From: Vibrio sp. HI00D65
Lineage (GTDB): Bacteria > Pseudomonadota > Gammaproteobacteria > Enterobacterales > Vibrionaceae
Assembly: GCF_001635455.1 (NCBI RefSeq)
Contig: NZ_LWEH01000011.1
Span: forward strand, 1 to 64,000
Length of the DNA stretch: 64,000 nt
Direction of reading: 5' to 3'
The translations under genes were made by a program, and so were the position numbers. Positions 9,927-18,621 of this stretch are shown here, in pieces. How positions within the stretch are numbered: the stretch's first letter is position 1; every line of letters begins with the position of its first letter. The notes below the pieces were generated by a model. The model saw nothing but the letters and a program-made list of their open reading frames with translations, made no database searches and had not been told where the DNA came from.

Positions 9927-10017
9927 ATGAACAAGAAAAATATCTTAGTGGCAGCCACTCTATCTTCCATTACTACTGGCGCATTTGCCTTTGATTCATC
10001 TCGTGTTAGCGGTGAAA
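9927..10017 (+). pseudogene. 5' end of an exported-protein gene, cut by group II intron remnant
   Basis: ATG at 9927 with TAAGAG upstream encodes a textbook signal peptide, MNKKNILVAATLSSITTG followed by AFAFDSS, and about ten mature residues. The sequence then passes directly into the antisense remnant of a group II intron reverse transcriptase at about 10012-10018. The rest of the gene is not found downstream. The original product was probably a periplasmic or outer-membrane protein; its identity is lost. Confidence 0.6.
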
Positions 10018-10540
10018 TCATTCTTTCTACTGGCCTTTTGGGTTGATAAAGTATTTCAAGGCGATAATAGTTCGACCATCCTTTAAGCTTTGGATTAATT
10101 AGTTTGATACGGTCGTTCAAAACAAAGGTTACGTGTTTTTTGATGAGTTCACGCAGTTTACTTGAGAACGTCGACGTATTGACCTTCCTCGGTTTAATTA
10201 GTAGCTTTCCTTTGTACTGCTAAGAAGTCAGCAATCAATGGTTTGATATCGTTCTCCTACAAATCCTTGGAGGCGCAGGTGACGACGAAATCGTCGGCAT
10301 ATCCAATAAATGTAGCGTTTGCTCTTTTCTTAAGAGCGGTAGACTTAATAGCGATTCGAGCTCCGATAACGTCATTGACATCAAGGTTGTGAAATAGAAC
10401 CGCCTTGAGGCGTGCTCTAATCAGTGTTGTTAAACAACCCTTTGGCCCCCGCATCAACATTCGTTTATTCATGGTGATATTACCATGAGCCATTGATGCC
10501 CAATTTTGTCGAAACAAGCTTTAATATCCAACTCAGGAAT
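10018..10540 (-). pseudogene. Degenerate group II intron reverse transcriptase/maturase
   Basis: Reading the minus strand gives, in order and across frame changes, LDIKACFDKIGH (RT block with catalytic Asp and CFD), the linker before KGCLTTLIRARLKAV, then GYADDFVVTCASKDL (the YADD catalytic block), and finally the C-terminal maturase motif INPKLKGWSNYYR. Stops and frameshifts separate these blocks, and the N-terminus and the intron RNA ends are not recognisable. It is therefore a dead fragment of a bacterial group II intron ORF. It abuts a truncated signal-peptide gene at its 3' side. Confidence 0.8.
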
Positions 10541-10571
10541 TCATTGAGCCGATTTCTTTTAACTTAAACAG

Positions 10572-10676
10572 ATGAAACGTTATGCAAACGCACCAGCATT
10601 CTTTCTATGTGGTCGAAAGCGTAGGAATCAAGAGAAGAAAGAGCGCGTGGAGCAGCAACAATTGGCGTTGGACTAA
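10572..10676 (+). CDS. Short basic ORF, possibly a 3' gene fragment
   Basis: 34 codons: starts MKRYANAPAFFLCGRKRR and continues with a charged Glu/Lys/Gln tail ending LALD. It is followed within 10 bases by a GC-rich hairpin. The composition looks like the C-terminal tail of a larger protein left beside the intron remnant. No ribosome site is convincing. Function unknown. Confidence 0.25.
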   Translation: MKRYANAPAFFLCGRKRRNQEKKERVEQQQLALD

Positions 10677-10680
10677 ACAA

Positions 10681-10700
10681 AGGCCCCTTTTTAGGGGGCT
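10681..10700 (+). terminator. Short GC hairpin
   Basis: GCCCC/GGGGC stem (10683-10687, 10695-10699) after the short ORF. It lacks a strong T-run, so it is a weak terminator candidate. Confidence 0.35.
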
Positions 10701-10766
10701 CATACAAAGCCATCTTCTTTAGAAAGTAGTAATTTACTTTCAGAACTTTGATTATAAGGGATTTTA

Positions 10767-11852
10767 ATGCTGCATTATAGATTCATAATATCTATTGGTC
10801 ACAGGAAGCTTGACTGTTGTGTTATTTTCATTGCAGTCACCTTAAAGAAGGAAACAAGAATTTTCAAATGGAGTTGTGTTGCTGTAGTGGTCTGGTTACT
10901 GGGGAGTAGTGTTGGAGTTTCTCATGCCCATAATGATAGTATGAATTCGTGCTTATTGAAGCGCATTCAATCTGCAGGTAATGATGTCACCGTGGAAGAA
11001 CTCAATCGTAGGTGTGAGGAAGAGTTAGCATCTCAGAAGTCAAGCGAATTGCACACACAGGCTTTTGAAGATGATTCTGAGAGTGTAATTGAAATCCGTC
11101 GTGAAGCTGATTTGAATGCTCGCGAGTCTAATTTTGTCATTTCTGCCTATAGAACTAACTATTTTATGGTTACCTATGACAACTCTCCTAATAACGCATC
11201 ATTTGAAGCTCCTGACGGGACACTTGATGAAGAAGAAATTAAGTTTCAGGTAAGCTTTCAGATGCCTATTGCGACCGAGCTATTTGAAGGCGATACCGAC
11301 TTGATGTTTGCCTATACTAGTACAGCTTGGTGGCAATTATTTAACGAAGAGATTGACAATCCATTTCGCGAGACCAATTATGAGCCTGAAATATTTTTTA
11401 ATCATAATGCCAACACCGATGTATTCGGCTTGAAATTAACGAATTGGAATATCGGTATTAATCATCAGTCAAATGGACAATCAGGTGAGTTATCCAGAGG
11501 TTGGGACCGCCTTGTCGCTACCACAGCGTTCGAGATAACGGATGATTTTGTTGTCGCTTTGAAAGCTTGGCATATTTTGCGCACTCAAGATCGAAACACA
11601 GATATCGAAAGATATATGGGTTACGGTGAGATTGGGCTCGGCTGGGCGCCTAACCGCAATACTTTTACGGCCTTGTATAGACCTGCAACTGAAGGTCATG
11701 CAACTCAGCTAAGCTGGAGTTACCCTGTAAGTGAATATCTGCGGGTGTACGCGCAATACTGGAACGGTTACGGTGAGAGTTCGCTTAACCAAAGGATTCG
11801 AACTGAGCGTATTGGGCTAGGTATCGCACTTAATGATGTCCTTGCACGATAA
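10767..11852 (+). CDS. pldA: Outer-membrane phospholipase A (OMPLA family)
   Basis: 361 aa. OMPLA hydrolyses acyl chains of outer-membrane phospholipids as a calcium-dependent dimer. The family motifs are present: AYTSTAWWQLFN and the active-site block NHQSNGQSGELSRGWDR, giving His233 and Ser235 at the spacing of E. coli His142/Ser144. The third catalytic residue, Asn156 in E. coli, is Asp247 here (SRGWDR instead of SRSWNR). The C-terminus is made of amphipathic beta strands. The N-terminus is unusually long: about 27 residues precede the basic/hydrophobic signal segment KKETRIFKWSCVAVVVWL. No closer start codon is in frame, and AAGGGA precedes this ATG. It is a single gene between IS debris. 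Confidence 0.88.
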   Translation: MLHYRFIISIGHRKLDCCVIFIAVTLKKETRIFKWSCVAVVVWLLGSSVGVSHAHNDSMNSCLLKRIQSAGNDVTVEELNRRCEEELASQKSSELHTQAFEDDSESVIEIRREADLNARESNFVISAYRTNYFMVTYDNSPNNASFEAPDGTLDEEEIKFQVSFQMPIATELFEGDTDLMFAYTSTAWWQLFNEEIDNPFRETNYEPEIFFNHNANTDVFGLKLTNWNIGINHQSNGQSGELSRGWDRLVATTAFEITDDFVVALKAWHILRTQDRNTDIERYMGYGEIGLGWAPNRNTFTALYRPATEGHATQLSWSYPVSEYLRVYAQYWNGYGESSLNQRIRTERIGLGIALNDVLAR

Positions 11853-12149
11853 AGGACAGTTGGAGTGATTAACTCCCAGTATGCATAGTGACTTGTTACG
11901 ACTTTAACTAATATTGTGCTACCTAATTTTTATGCAATATTTTTCCGCTTTGGGTTTGATTATTAGCTCTTAATTTACCATCAAGTTTGTCTACCTTATT
12001 ATTTTATCTTAATTACTATGGGTTAAATAGCTATATTCATCATGTTCAGCGCTCTTTGCTAATTTAATAATATATAGGCCATTAATTAAATGGTGCGCCC
12101 CACACCTTAACTAAACCTAGCTATGCCGCTGAACTTCTGAAGGTGTATC

Positions 12150-12340
12150 ATGTCGACTATTAAAACTATCGGTATAGTTCTTGGTAAATCTATTTTTTAT
12201 GTTGTATGAAGAGTCACAAGAGCGAAGGTGAGAATTACCTCGTTTAGTAATATGTCTAAAAGAACAGACTTTCTTCCAATGCTATGTTGCCTAGGTACAA
12301 GGCCTAAAGCTGTTGATGTATCGTGACTACGTTTAAATTT
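12150..12340 (+). pseudogene. 5' remnant of an IS110-family transposase
   Basis: From the ATG at 12150 the frame reads MSTIKTIGIVLGKSIFYVV and then stops. This closely resembles the IS110/IS1111 start, where the first catalytic Asp lies in GIDLGKSTFHV; here that Asp is Val. The following bases to about 12340 look like further decayed IS110 sequence in shifting frames. The rest of the element is gone. Confidence 0.5.
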
Positions 12341-12704
12341 CTGTTCATCTCTCATCTAAGATTTTAACGATGTACTCACTATCGGACCAATGCCTGACAT
12401 TGAGATTAAGCTTAGGCATGTATCATCTGCTTTAACAACTGTATCCATATAATTGTATATCTTTTTCTATGTCTAGTAACTGTAGGCATTGGTGGTGAAT
12501 TAACATAGGGCTAGACCATTAATTCATTGTTGCAAACCAACCTTGTTATTTTGGGGCTTTGACTTGCAAAACGGGGATTACCATACATTGGCCAAAAATG
12601 TTTTGAATATCTCTAACTCTTAACTCAAATATTTTTAATTTTGCTTAATTGCCCTTGTTCAATAAGGTACCTAATAACTCTTGAGTAACGGACGTAGTAT
12701 GTGA

Positions 12705-12953
12705 TTAGACGAAGCAAAAAATCGGTTACTAGCGACAAGTGAAACGGCAGAAAAGCTGCTTGCTCAGGTTAATTATTGATATGTCAAGAAAATACAACCT
12801 AAAGAGAATATCATGAAAGGAGTGCTGTTTCAGCTGCACAACGCAGGAGAGATTGACTTTTTCGAGATAGCCAGAGGAGTCAATAAAATCTCCAACGGAC
12901 ATGTTTTTTTCACAATTCTACATGCCTTTGTGCGCGACCCTACTGGCTTGTAG
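12705..12953 (+). pseudogene. Degenerate coding stretch of unknown origin
   Basis: 83 codons in one frame with a single internal TGA. The first part reads LDEAKNRLLATSETAEKLL; after the stop comes KENIMKGVLFQLHNAGEIDF and then FEIARGVNKISNGHVFF. The residue composition is that of a real protein, but I cannot name the family. It may be a gene fragment brought in with the neighbouring IS debris. Confidence 0.3.
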
Positions 12954-13437
12954 ATAGCCGTTAAGATGAAAAGCATTTGAGATTAGCATATATCAAACCT
13001 GACATACCCAAGGGTTCATATAATCTATTACTTGATAAGGGTATGCGCGCGAAGTGTCATCAAGATCAGAAACAACTGCTTCACGCATAGGTTAGATCTA
13101 TGTCCTCTTTTATCGACATTGTTATCTTTTTAATAGGGGGAAGAGCATATTTGGGCCTAATGGGACTGTTCGAAAAATTAAAACACATTTCTTCTTGGAA
13201 TCGACTCACCTATTGAGCCGATGTATCTTCTGTCTCAATTAATACTGAATAACTGATATTCATGATTAAGAATATCTAATTTTGCTATTGTAAACATAAG
13301 CTTAATTAATGGATTGTTTAGCGGCTTTGTAAGTATCATTCATATAATTCGAATTCATGGAGTGTTTGGGTTAGATGTTTTCTTTTGGCACCTTACAGTG
13401 GTGCAGAACAATGTTTTTATTAGGGAAGCAATGAGCT

Positions 13438-14229
13438 ATGACGCGAGTGAAGAAAATTATTTTACCTATTACGGTAACGGCGTTATTGATGGGGTGTACG
13501 CAACTAAATACTCCGAGAAATAGTGATAATGTTCCTTATTGCATTCCTGTCGAAGATACTCAGGTTAGCAATGTTGTTACGCCATCAACCTATACAGAAA
13601 ATGCATATAGCGTTCCTGAGTATGACCCGATACTAGAACAACCAGCGGAAGATCTCTCTTTTGGTGCAACCGCTTTTGAATCACCTTATAGCGATTCGCT
13701 GGATATTGAAGAGACGCCTACCTCTTCGACCGGTGCTGAGTCAGCATATTTCGAATATCCATTAGAGCTAGAGACTACAGCAACTGATTTTGAGGCAGCG
13801 TCACCTTTTAGTGATAGTGAACTGTATGAGATGCCAGACCCAAACAATACGGGAGTTGCTGTACGAGAAATAAGATTTGGACAACGCTCTCCAACGGCTT
13901 ACTCTCCAGATTCCACTGCACCTACTGCATATTCATCTAGTGTTGGTTCAATATCTACTGAGCCGAGACAACTAGGCGGAGAAAAGCGACTGTATATTCA
14001 AGTATTTGCGACGATTAGTGAAGATACTGCTCATGATGTGGTAGAGGACGTCAGAAGGTTCTTCCCTGATCAAACCTCAGTTATCCGCTCTGCTGGTATT
14101 TATCGTGTTCCTATAGGGCCTTTAGAAGAAAACGAAACGAAAGCGGTAATGGATGAGATAAATCAGCAAAAAGACTATAAGACAGCGTTTGTACTCACTC
14201 ACTATAGTGAGCAAAATGAAGGGAGCTAA
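13438..14229 (+). CDS. SPOR-domain lipoprotein
   Basis: 263 aa. Residues 1-19 are a lipoprotein signal with lipobox LLMGC (Cys20 lipidated). A long low-complexity middle (about 25-175), rich in Ser, Thr, Pro, Glu and Tyr, acts as a spacer. The C-terminal 75 residues (RLYIQVFATISEDTA ... IYRVPIGPLEENE ... FVLTHY) match the SPOR fold, which binds denuded glycan strands of septal peptidoglycan. The architecture resembles RlpA-like or DamX-like proteins but has no double-psi barrel. The expected location is the periplasm, bound to the outer membrane, at division sites. ATG 13438 follows AGGGAAGCA at a rather long spacing. It is a single gene with a strong terminator behind it, isolated in gene-poor DNA. 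Confidence 0.78.
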   Translation: MTRVKKIILPITVTALLMGCTQLNTPRNSDNVPYCIPVEDTQVSNVVTPSTYTENAYSVPEYDPILEQPAEDLSFGATAFESPYSDSLDIEETPTSSTGAESAYFEYPLELETTATDFEAASPFSDSELYEMPDPNNTGVAVREIRFGQRSPTAYSPDSTAPTAYSSSVGSISTEPRQLGGEKRLYIQVFATISEDTAHDVVEDVRRFFPDQTSVIRSAGIYRVPIGPLEENETKAVMDEINQQKDYKTAFVLTHYSEQNEGS

Positions 14230-14245
14230 AGTTAACGTTTAAATG

Positions 14246-14278
14246 AAGTCAGCCTCACCATATTGGTGAGGCTGACTT
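14246..14278 (+). terminator. Strong intrinsic terminator of the SPOR lipoprotein gene
   Basis: Perfect 15-bp stem (14246-14260 with 14264-14278), 3-nt loop, followed by TCTTGTCTTT. It is also usable on the opposite strand. Confidence 0.88.
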
Positions 14279-15692
14279 CTTGTCTTTGGCAATATGTGAA
14301 TAGAAGAGCCTTCCCCAGATTTTTTGTGCCTATGGGTATCGAGATTGGGAGTTTTTGAGTTAAAAATCAAAGCAAATCATGAGGCGAGGTTTCGATTTAT
14401 CGGATGGACTGTTTTTAATGACTTTTATGAATTCTACACGAAGTAAAAAACACTATTTATAAATAATTTATATTGAGGGTATATTGATCTTTACTGTACA
14501 AATCCCCTGTAAATGAATTCGAAGCCACATTAAAATACTGGCATAGTTTCTCTTTAGCGAAATCATTTTCTACCAAGTTACATTACTTACATAAGCACCA
14601 ACTCATATTTTCCTAGTCTATATTTTGCCCATAATTTCGTTTGGCAATAACCGTTTTCCCCCACGGTCTTGAACAAAACAGGGGAAAGGGTCGTTGTGAT
14701 ATCCTTTACCAGTAAGCATTGGTACTCATATCGTCGAGTTGCACCACTAAACTTTCTAAATGTACTATGTCGTGTCGTTGACCTTCTGATAAATCGAAGA
14801 AAATCGGTAAATCAACACTATCCTCGGTCAAATGTATTTTTCTCGAGTTTTCCCCATAGCTTTTTCCTATTTGTTCTGAGCTTTTAGTAGCAACACCAAT
14901 GCTATGTTGATGGTCTCGAACGAGAGCCATTTATGAAGACTCGTTCAAGTTTAGATGAAAAATTTCTCTAACCAAAGGTTAAAGCGTCCATTCACCAGAT
15001 TTGGAGGGCAAACCTCGCCATGGAGTGCCCTCCAAATCTGATAGAGTCTTCCTTCAAAAGTCACCCGATGCTTAGGTTTGTCATAGATACGACCTGTGCT
15101 TTCCATAACGTGCAGTCGAAATTCCTATCGAGTACCAGTTAACATTGTTCTTATCCATGCTCTGGATAACGCATAAATATGGATCTATCTAAGCGTCTGA
15201 TTGCAACGTAATACAATGTCTTAGGTGGTTACATTTGATGGAGGGTTGTATTGACTACGAGTGATTCATGGAGGATTCTGATTGTCTTACTGGCTCTCAT
15301 TTATGCTCGCTCTGGTATACCCTATACCCGCCTTGAGTGATTGGATGGATCCCATTTACCTTGTGCGCCTAGCGCTTCGGGGTGCTCTCGAATTTTTTCC
15401 TTGTTGCACTTTTTATCGGAGCGCATTTAATGTATGAAACTTTTGTTCCGGTCTCGCTTAGTTGGTTTGTGCTAATTTAGTTATACGTGTGACGATAAAT
15501 AACGAAAGTTAAGTTCACTCATGCGTTAGCTCAGAGGAATCATGGCAATACATTACGAAATTCACTTTTGTCAAAACAGAGGTTTAGCTCGGGAAGTAAT
15601 GTAACAGTGAGTTTTTGTGACTCGTCACACAATAATTGACCGATGAATTGTCAATGTAACAATTTCAATGGTGTGAAGTCTTACTTTAGCAG
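14279..15692. other. Gene-poor 1.4 kb stretch containing an IS5 remnant
   Basis: The only recognisable content is the IS5-family remnant at 14706-15106 on the minus strand. The flanks 14279-14700 and 15110-15692 show no supportable gene, RNA or repeat. They probably include the 3' flank of the LysR gene at 15693 and further decayed insertion DNA. Confidence 0.55.
14706..15106 (-). pseudogene. IS5-family transposase remnant (two-frame type)
   Basis: First part, 15106 to 14951: MESTGRIYDKPKHRVTFEGR then LYQIWRALHGEVCPP, which lines up with the IS5/IS427 orfA start (DKPKHR, EGILYRLRTG, PWRDLP, RFNLW) but with the middle garbled. Second part, 14930 to 14706: ALVRDHQHSIGVATKSSEQI then RKIHLTEDSVDLPIFF and LSEGQRHDIVHLESLV, matching the orfB block GGxSTKIHLAVDSxGLPI and GQRHD with its catalytic Asp. 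It ends before the DKGYDS block. It is dead; no terminal inverted repeats were found. Confidence 0.7.
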
Positions 15693-16580
15693 TTAAAGCT
15701 TTTGTTCTAACACTTGTTCTATAAACCACGTTCCCGCAGCACCTAGCCCACTGCGCCAAGAAAGCTCTACAGGCCATTTCAAAGAATTAGCATAGTGCCC
15801 TACATTTAGTTTAGTTACTAGGCCATGTTCTATAAGTGGCTGGGCGAGCTTTGTTGGATAAGCTACAAATCCCGCACCGTAGAGAAGCATGTCTTGTAGT
15901 TGGTCGTGATTCTCGTAACGTATTAAACGAGGGCTATAACGCAATGACTCAAGTAACTCGTTGGTAGCAACCTTACCTTCTAATGATAACAACTGAGGAT
16001 ATTGCTCTAGATCTTCTGATGTAATTTCTCCTTTTAGTTTAGCTAAGGGGTGAAAAGGAGAAGTTAAAAAACACCATTCGATCATATCCACGACTTGTGT
16101 ATTTGACCCTCTGTGTGGATATAGGCCTCCTGGAGAAATCATAATATCGATCCCCATTGCTTCGGTATTGGTACACAAACGGTGCCTTTCTGCGTCAACT
16201 AAAACAAGCTCTAGCTCTGGAAATTTATCAGTTAATATGGCAATCACGCGAGTGAAACGTGGGTATAAGGTCATACTATGTGTTGCGATAGTCAGAGTCG
16301 GTTCTTCTCCACTTTGCAGCGATCGTGCTTTTCTCTCTATCGCTTGGAGGCGGGGAACGATTTCAAGCGCTTGGAAGTACAGCGCTTTTCCTTCTGGTGT
16401 TAATGAAGGAGATTTCCCAGTAACACGTTCAAATAAACGAATGCCAATATCAACTTCCATTGATTGTACTGCTTGATTAACAGCCGAAGCACTGACATTG
16501 AGTTTTCTGGCCGCGGCAGAAAATGAGCCTGTCTCGGCAATGCAAACTAAATATTGAAGTCGTTCGGTATTAAGTAACAC
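15693..16580 (-). CDS. LysR-type transcriptional regulator
   Basis: 295 aa. N-terminal winged helix, residues about 3-62: LQYLVCIAETGSFSAAARKL then SASAVNQAVQSMEVDIG and LFER. The effector domain follows (about 90-290). The start codon is GTG at 16580 with AGGATAAT upstream. It lies downstream of, and on the same strand as, the Ntn amide hydrolase gene at 16878, separated by 297 bases, so it may have its own promoter. It resembles the second LysR at 20264 in the DNA-binding half (SASAVNQAV versus SVSAVSQAI, LFER versus VFER, GK.P.LT), suggesting related regulators for two amide-cleaving enzymes. Confidence 0.88.
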   Translation of the reverse strand: MLLNTERLQYLVCIAETGSFSAAARKLNVSASAVNQAVQSMEVDIGIRLFERVTGKSPSLTPEGKALYFQALEIVPRLQAIERKARSLQSGEEPTLTIATHSMTLYPRFTRVIAILTDKFPELELVLVDAERHRLCTNTEAMGIDIMISPGGLYPHRGSNTQVVDMIEWCFLTSPFHPLAKLKGEITSEDLEQYPQLLSLEGKVATNELLESLRYSPRLIRYENHDQLQDMLLYGAGFVAYPTKLAQPLIEHGLVTKLNVGHYANSLKWPVELSWRSGLGAAGTWFIEQVLEQKL

Positions 16581-16820
16581 ATTATTATCCTAGAAAAGAA
16601 AGTGTTCACACTGTGCTTGAATTTAGTACGTAGGTAAAGAGCGAACGAGGCATTTTGTGCACTAGGAGGGAGCTAACCAAAGGCTATTAATTGAGGATTT
16701 TAAGTGTTTAATAGACTAAGGCACTAGTAGCTCAAATGTTACATAATCTTGGGTATTCCATATTTGTCTAGATTGAAGGTCATCAGGGTTCTACAAGGAT
16801 AACACAGTCTTTTGGTACAG

Positions 16821-16852
16821 ATCATGGTTCGCTGTAACCAACGAACCATGAT
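16821..16852 (-). terminator. Hairpin after the Ntn amide hydrolase gene
   Basis: 11-bp perfect stem ATCATGGTTCG/CGAACCATGAT (16821-16831, 16842-16852) downstream of the minus-strand stop. There is no T-run, so termination strength is uncertain. Confidence 0.4.
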
Positions 16853-16877
16853 GTAGCCTTGAATATTAACTACGTAA

Positions 16878-17888
16878 TTACTTAGCGGCTTCTGCGTTAG
16901 GGTGAGCACCTAGTACGACTTCTGCTGCTTGATTGTTATCGAACATCGTAAAGTTGTAACTCTCTACTTGCCATGTGTCGTAACGGTCTAGGTAAATCGC
17001 TTTCGCATTCTGGTCTGTATAGACTGTCCATAGTGTTGGGAAGACGTCATTAAGATAAGGGTCAATTTGGTCATAGCCAGCAAAGACCGTTGTTCCAGCA
17101 GCTTTCAGGCTATTCAAGGCCTCGCCACTGTCTGTAACGTCACGCTTATACATATCTTCAACCACTTTTTTAGCGCGTAGTCGTCTATCATAAGCGCGGA
17201 TCGTTGCACCCGGTTCTGCTTTCTCTTTATCCAAGTTGATATGGAAGCTGAACTCAGGATCATTGGATAAGTACTGGACACTCGGTGCATCCGTCATATC
17301 GCCGTGATAGATTTTGACCTCGCCACCAACAAACTCAATCACCGCGCTATCACCATTGGCGTCGGTGAGGTGATAATGCACAGGCGCTGGAAGGCATTCA
17401 TTTTCATGGCCTGGCAAATCACATAATTTGTCTTGCACAACATCAATCTTGTCTAATGTAGCAACGACCTCTTCAACCGAAGCGAAGTTATCGACCGCGT
17501 AATTAGCGAATTGTGATGCATCTACATCAGGCACGCCGGCGCGGTTAGGTGCCATTTCGGTGTATTCCAAACCAAGGTAAAGAATACGAGCGACCAAACC
17601 TTCTTGGTTCATTGCTTCGGCGACAATTTGTGGCTCGAATGATTTGATTTTGATAGACGCGTATTTGCTGGTCGTGTTAACTGACTCTTTGGTTGTGCTG
17701 TACTGATTTGAGGCTCCTTTACCTGTGCCGACGACCACAGCATCATCGTGTCCAAACCAATCCATGGTTCTCACTGAGAGACTAGCATCACCATTATTGT
17801 AGATTGCTGATGTGCATGCTGTTACATCTGCGACGTAACCTGCTGATAGTGTTGCGACAAGAGCTAAACTTAGTACGGACTTTTTCAT
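16878..17888 (-). CDS. Exported choloylglycine-hydrolase/penicillin-V-acylase family amidase
   Basis: 336 aa from the ATG at 17888, chosen because GAGG lies 7 nt upstream and a clean signal peptide (MKKSVLSLALVATLSAG) begins there; a longer frame upstream lacks this. The signal ends VTA just before Cys-Thr-Ser (residues 25-27). Cleavage at that point would expose the N-terminal nucleophile Cys typical of this Ntn family. The family residues RTMDWF (Arg and Asp) and a central Asn-containing strand are present. Family members cleave bile salts, penicillin V or acyl-homoserine lactones. The expected location is periplasm or outside. The substrate cannot be set here. It is a single gene, with a LysR gene downstream. 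Confidence 0.85.
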   Translation of the reverse strand: MKKSVLSLALVATLSAGYVADVTACTSAIYNNGDASLSVRTMDWFGHDDAVVVGTGKGASNQYSTTKESVNTTSKYASIKIKSFEPQIVAEAMNQEGLVARILYLGLEYTEMAPNRAGVPDVDASQFANYAVDNFASVEEVVATLDKIDVVQDKLCDLPGHENECLPAPVHYHLTDANGDSAVIEFVGGEVKIYHGDMTDAPSVQYLSNDPEFSFHINLDKEKAEPGATIRAYDRRLRAKKVVEDMYKRDVTDSGEALNSLKAAGTTVFAGYDQIDPYLNDVFPTLWTVYTDQNAKAIYLDRYDTWQVESYNFTMFDNNQAAEVVLGAHPNAEAAK

Positions 17889-18621
17889 AATGACCTCACT
17901 TGTTGGGTGTCGTGTTTTGTTGAGGTCATAATAGAGAACTATTGTTAACAGCTTAAATGAGCACATGTAAGCCATGCTTACAGGGTGAAGGCGGTAACCG
18001 TTTATTGAACCGAGTATTTTACCGGTATGCTAACGCATTCCTTTGACAAAATGAGAGGGTTACCGTCCATGGAAGAATGAAGATAGATGAGAATATTAAT
18101 GTATAAAATCTCCTGTGTACTTCACTGAACTTAATGATTAATACGATTGTAAAATGGAAGAGGCGTTCCACAATAGCTGAACAAGTATCTAACTTAAGGC
18201 TGTTTAGTTTAGTCCGTGAGTATAGAAAATCCAAGTCATATACTTGTAATGCTATTAATTTAGAGTGGCGTCGTAAAAGTAAATGTCGCACTTATGTATC
18301 GTATAACTTAGTAAACTAAAGGGGGAGGGGGGAACTAATAAACTAATGCTAAGTTGTTATTAAGCACAGCAATCTAATATCCAACTTATGACGAGAGAGT
18401 ATTTGATTGTCATTACATGTTTGTTCAAATTTTATATTGTTAATTTTCATTATAGTCGTAGCGGATAGCTTGAACCTGGTTCTTTTGCTGAATCTTGTCT
18501 TAGTGACCATGGTTAAAAGCCTTAAGTTCATCTTAAGTAACCTGACTTTTATGATTACGAATTTGCATATAGGATGAAAGAAACCAATACTGTAGATGTA
18601 GACTTATGGAGGATAGGAATA
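17889..18621. other. Intergenic region between the two amide-hydrolase genes
   Basis: About 730 bases, AT-rich, with promoters expected at both ends because the Ntn hydrolase (minus) and the amidase (plus) diverge. I see no gene, IS remnant or strong hairpin. A G-rich run (GGGGGAGGGGGG) lies at about 18320-18332. Confidence 0.5.

Larger units (their letters stand above)
11853..13437. other. Gene-free 1.6 kb stretch with decayed coding pieces
   Basis: No intact gene. It contains an IS110 start (12150) and an 83-codon degenerate reading frame (12705-12953), both listed separately. The remainder is AT-rich and shows no RNA gene, repeat array or terminator that I can support. Confidence 0.6.

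Noticed and set aside
13314..13523. 69-aa plus-strand frame overlapping the SPOR gene start
   Set aside because: Overlaps a well-supported lipoprotein start in another frame and shows no family signal.
14669..14887. 72-aa plus-strand frame
   Set aside because: It is antisense to the IS5 transposase remnant, which explains the open frame.
14997..15039. 14-bp perfect inverted repeat as an IS end or terminator
   Set aside because: It lies inside the IS5 transposase remnant reading frame and has no T-run; most likely chance within decayed coding sequence.
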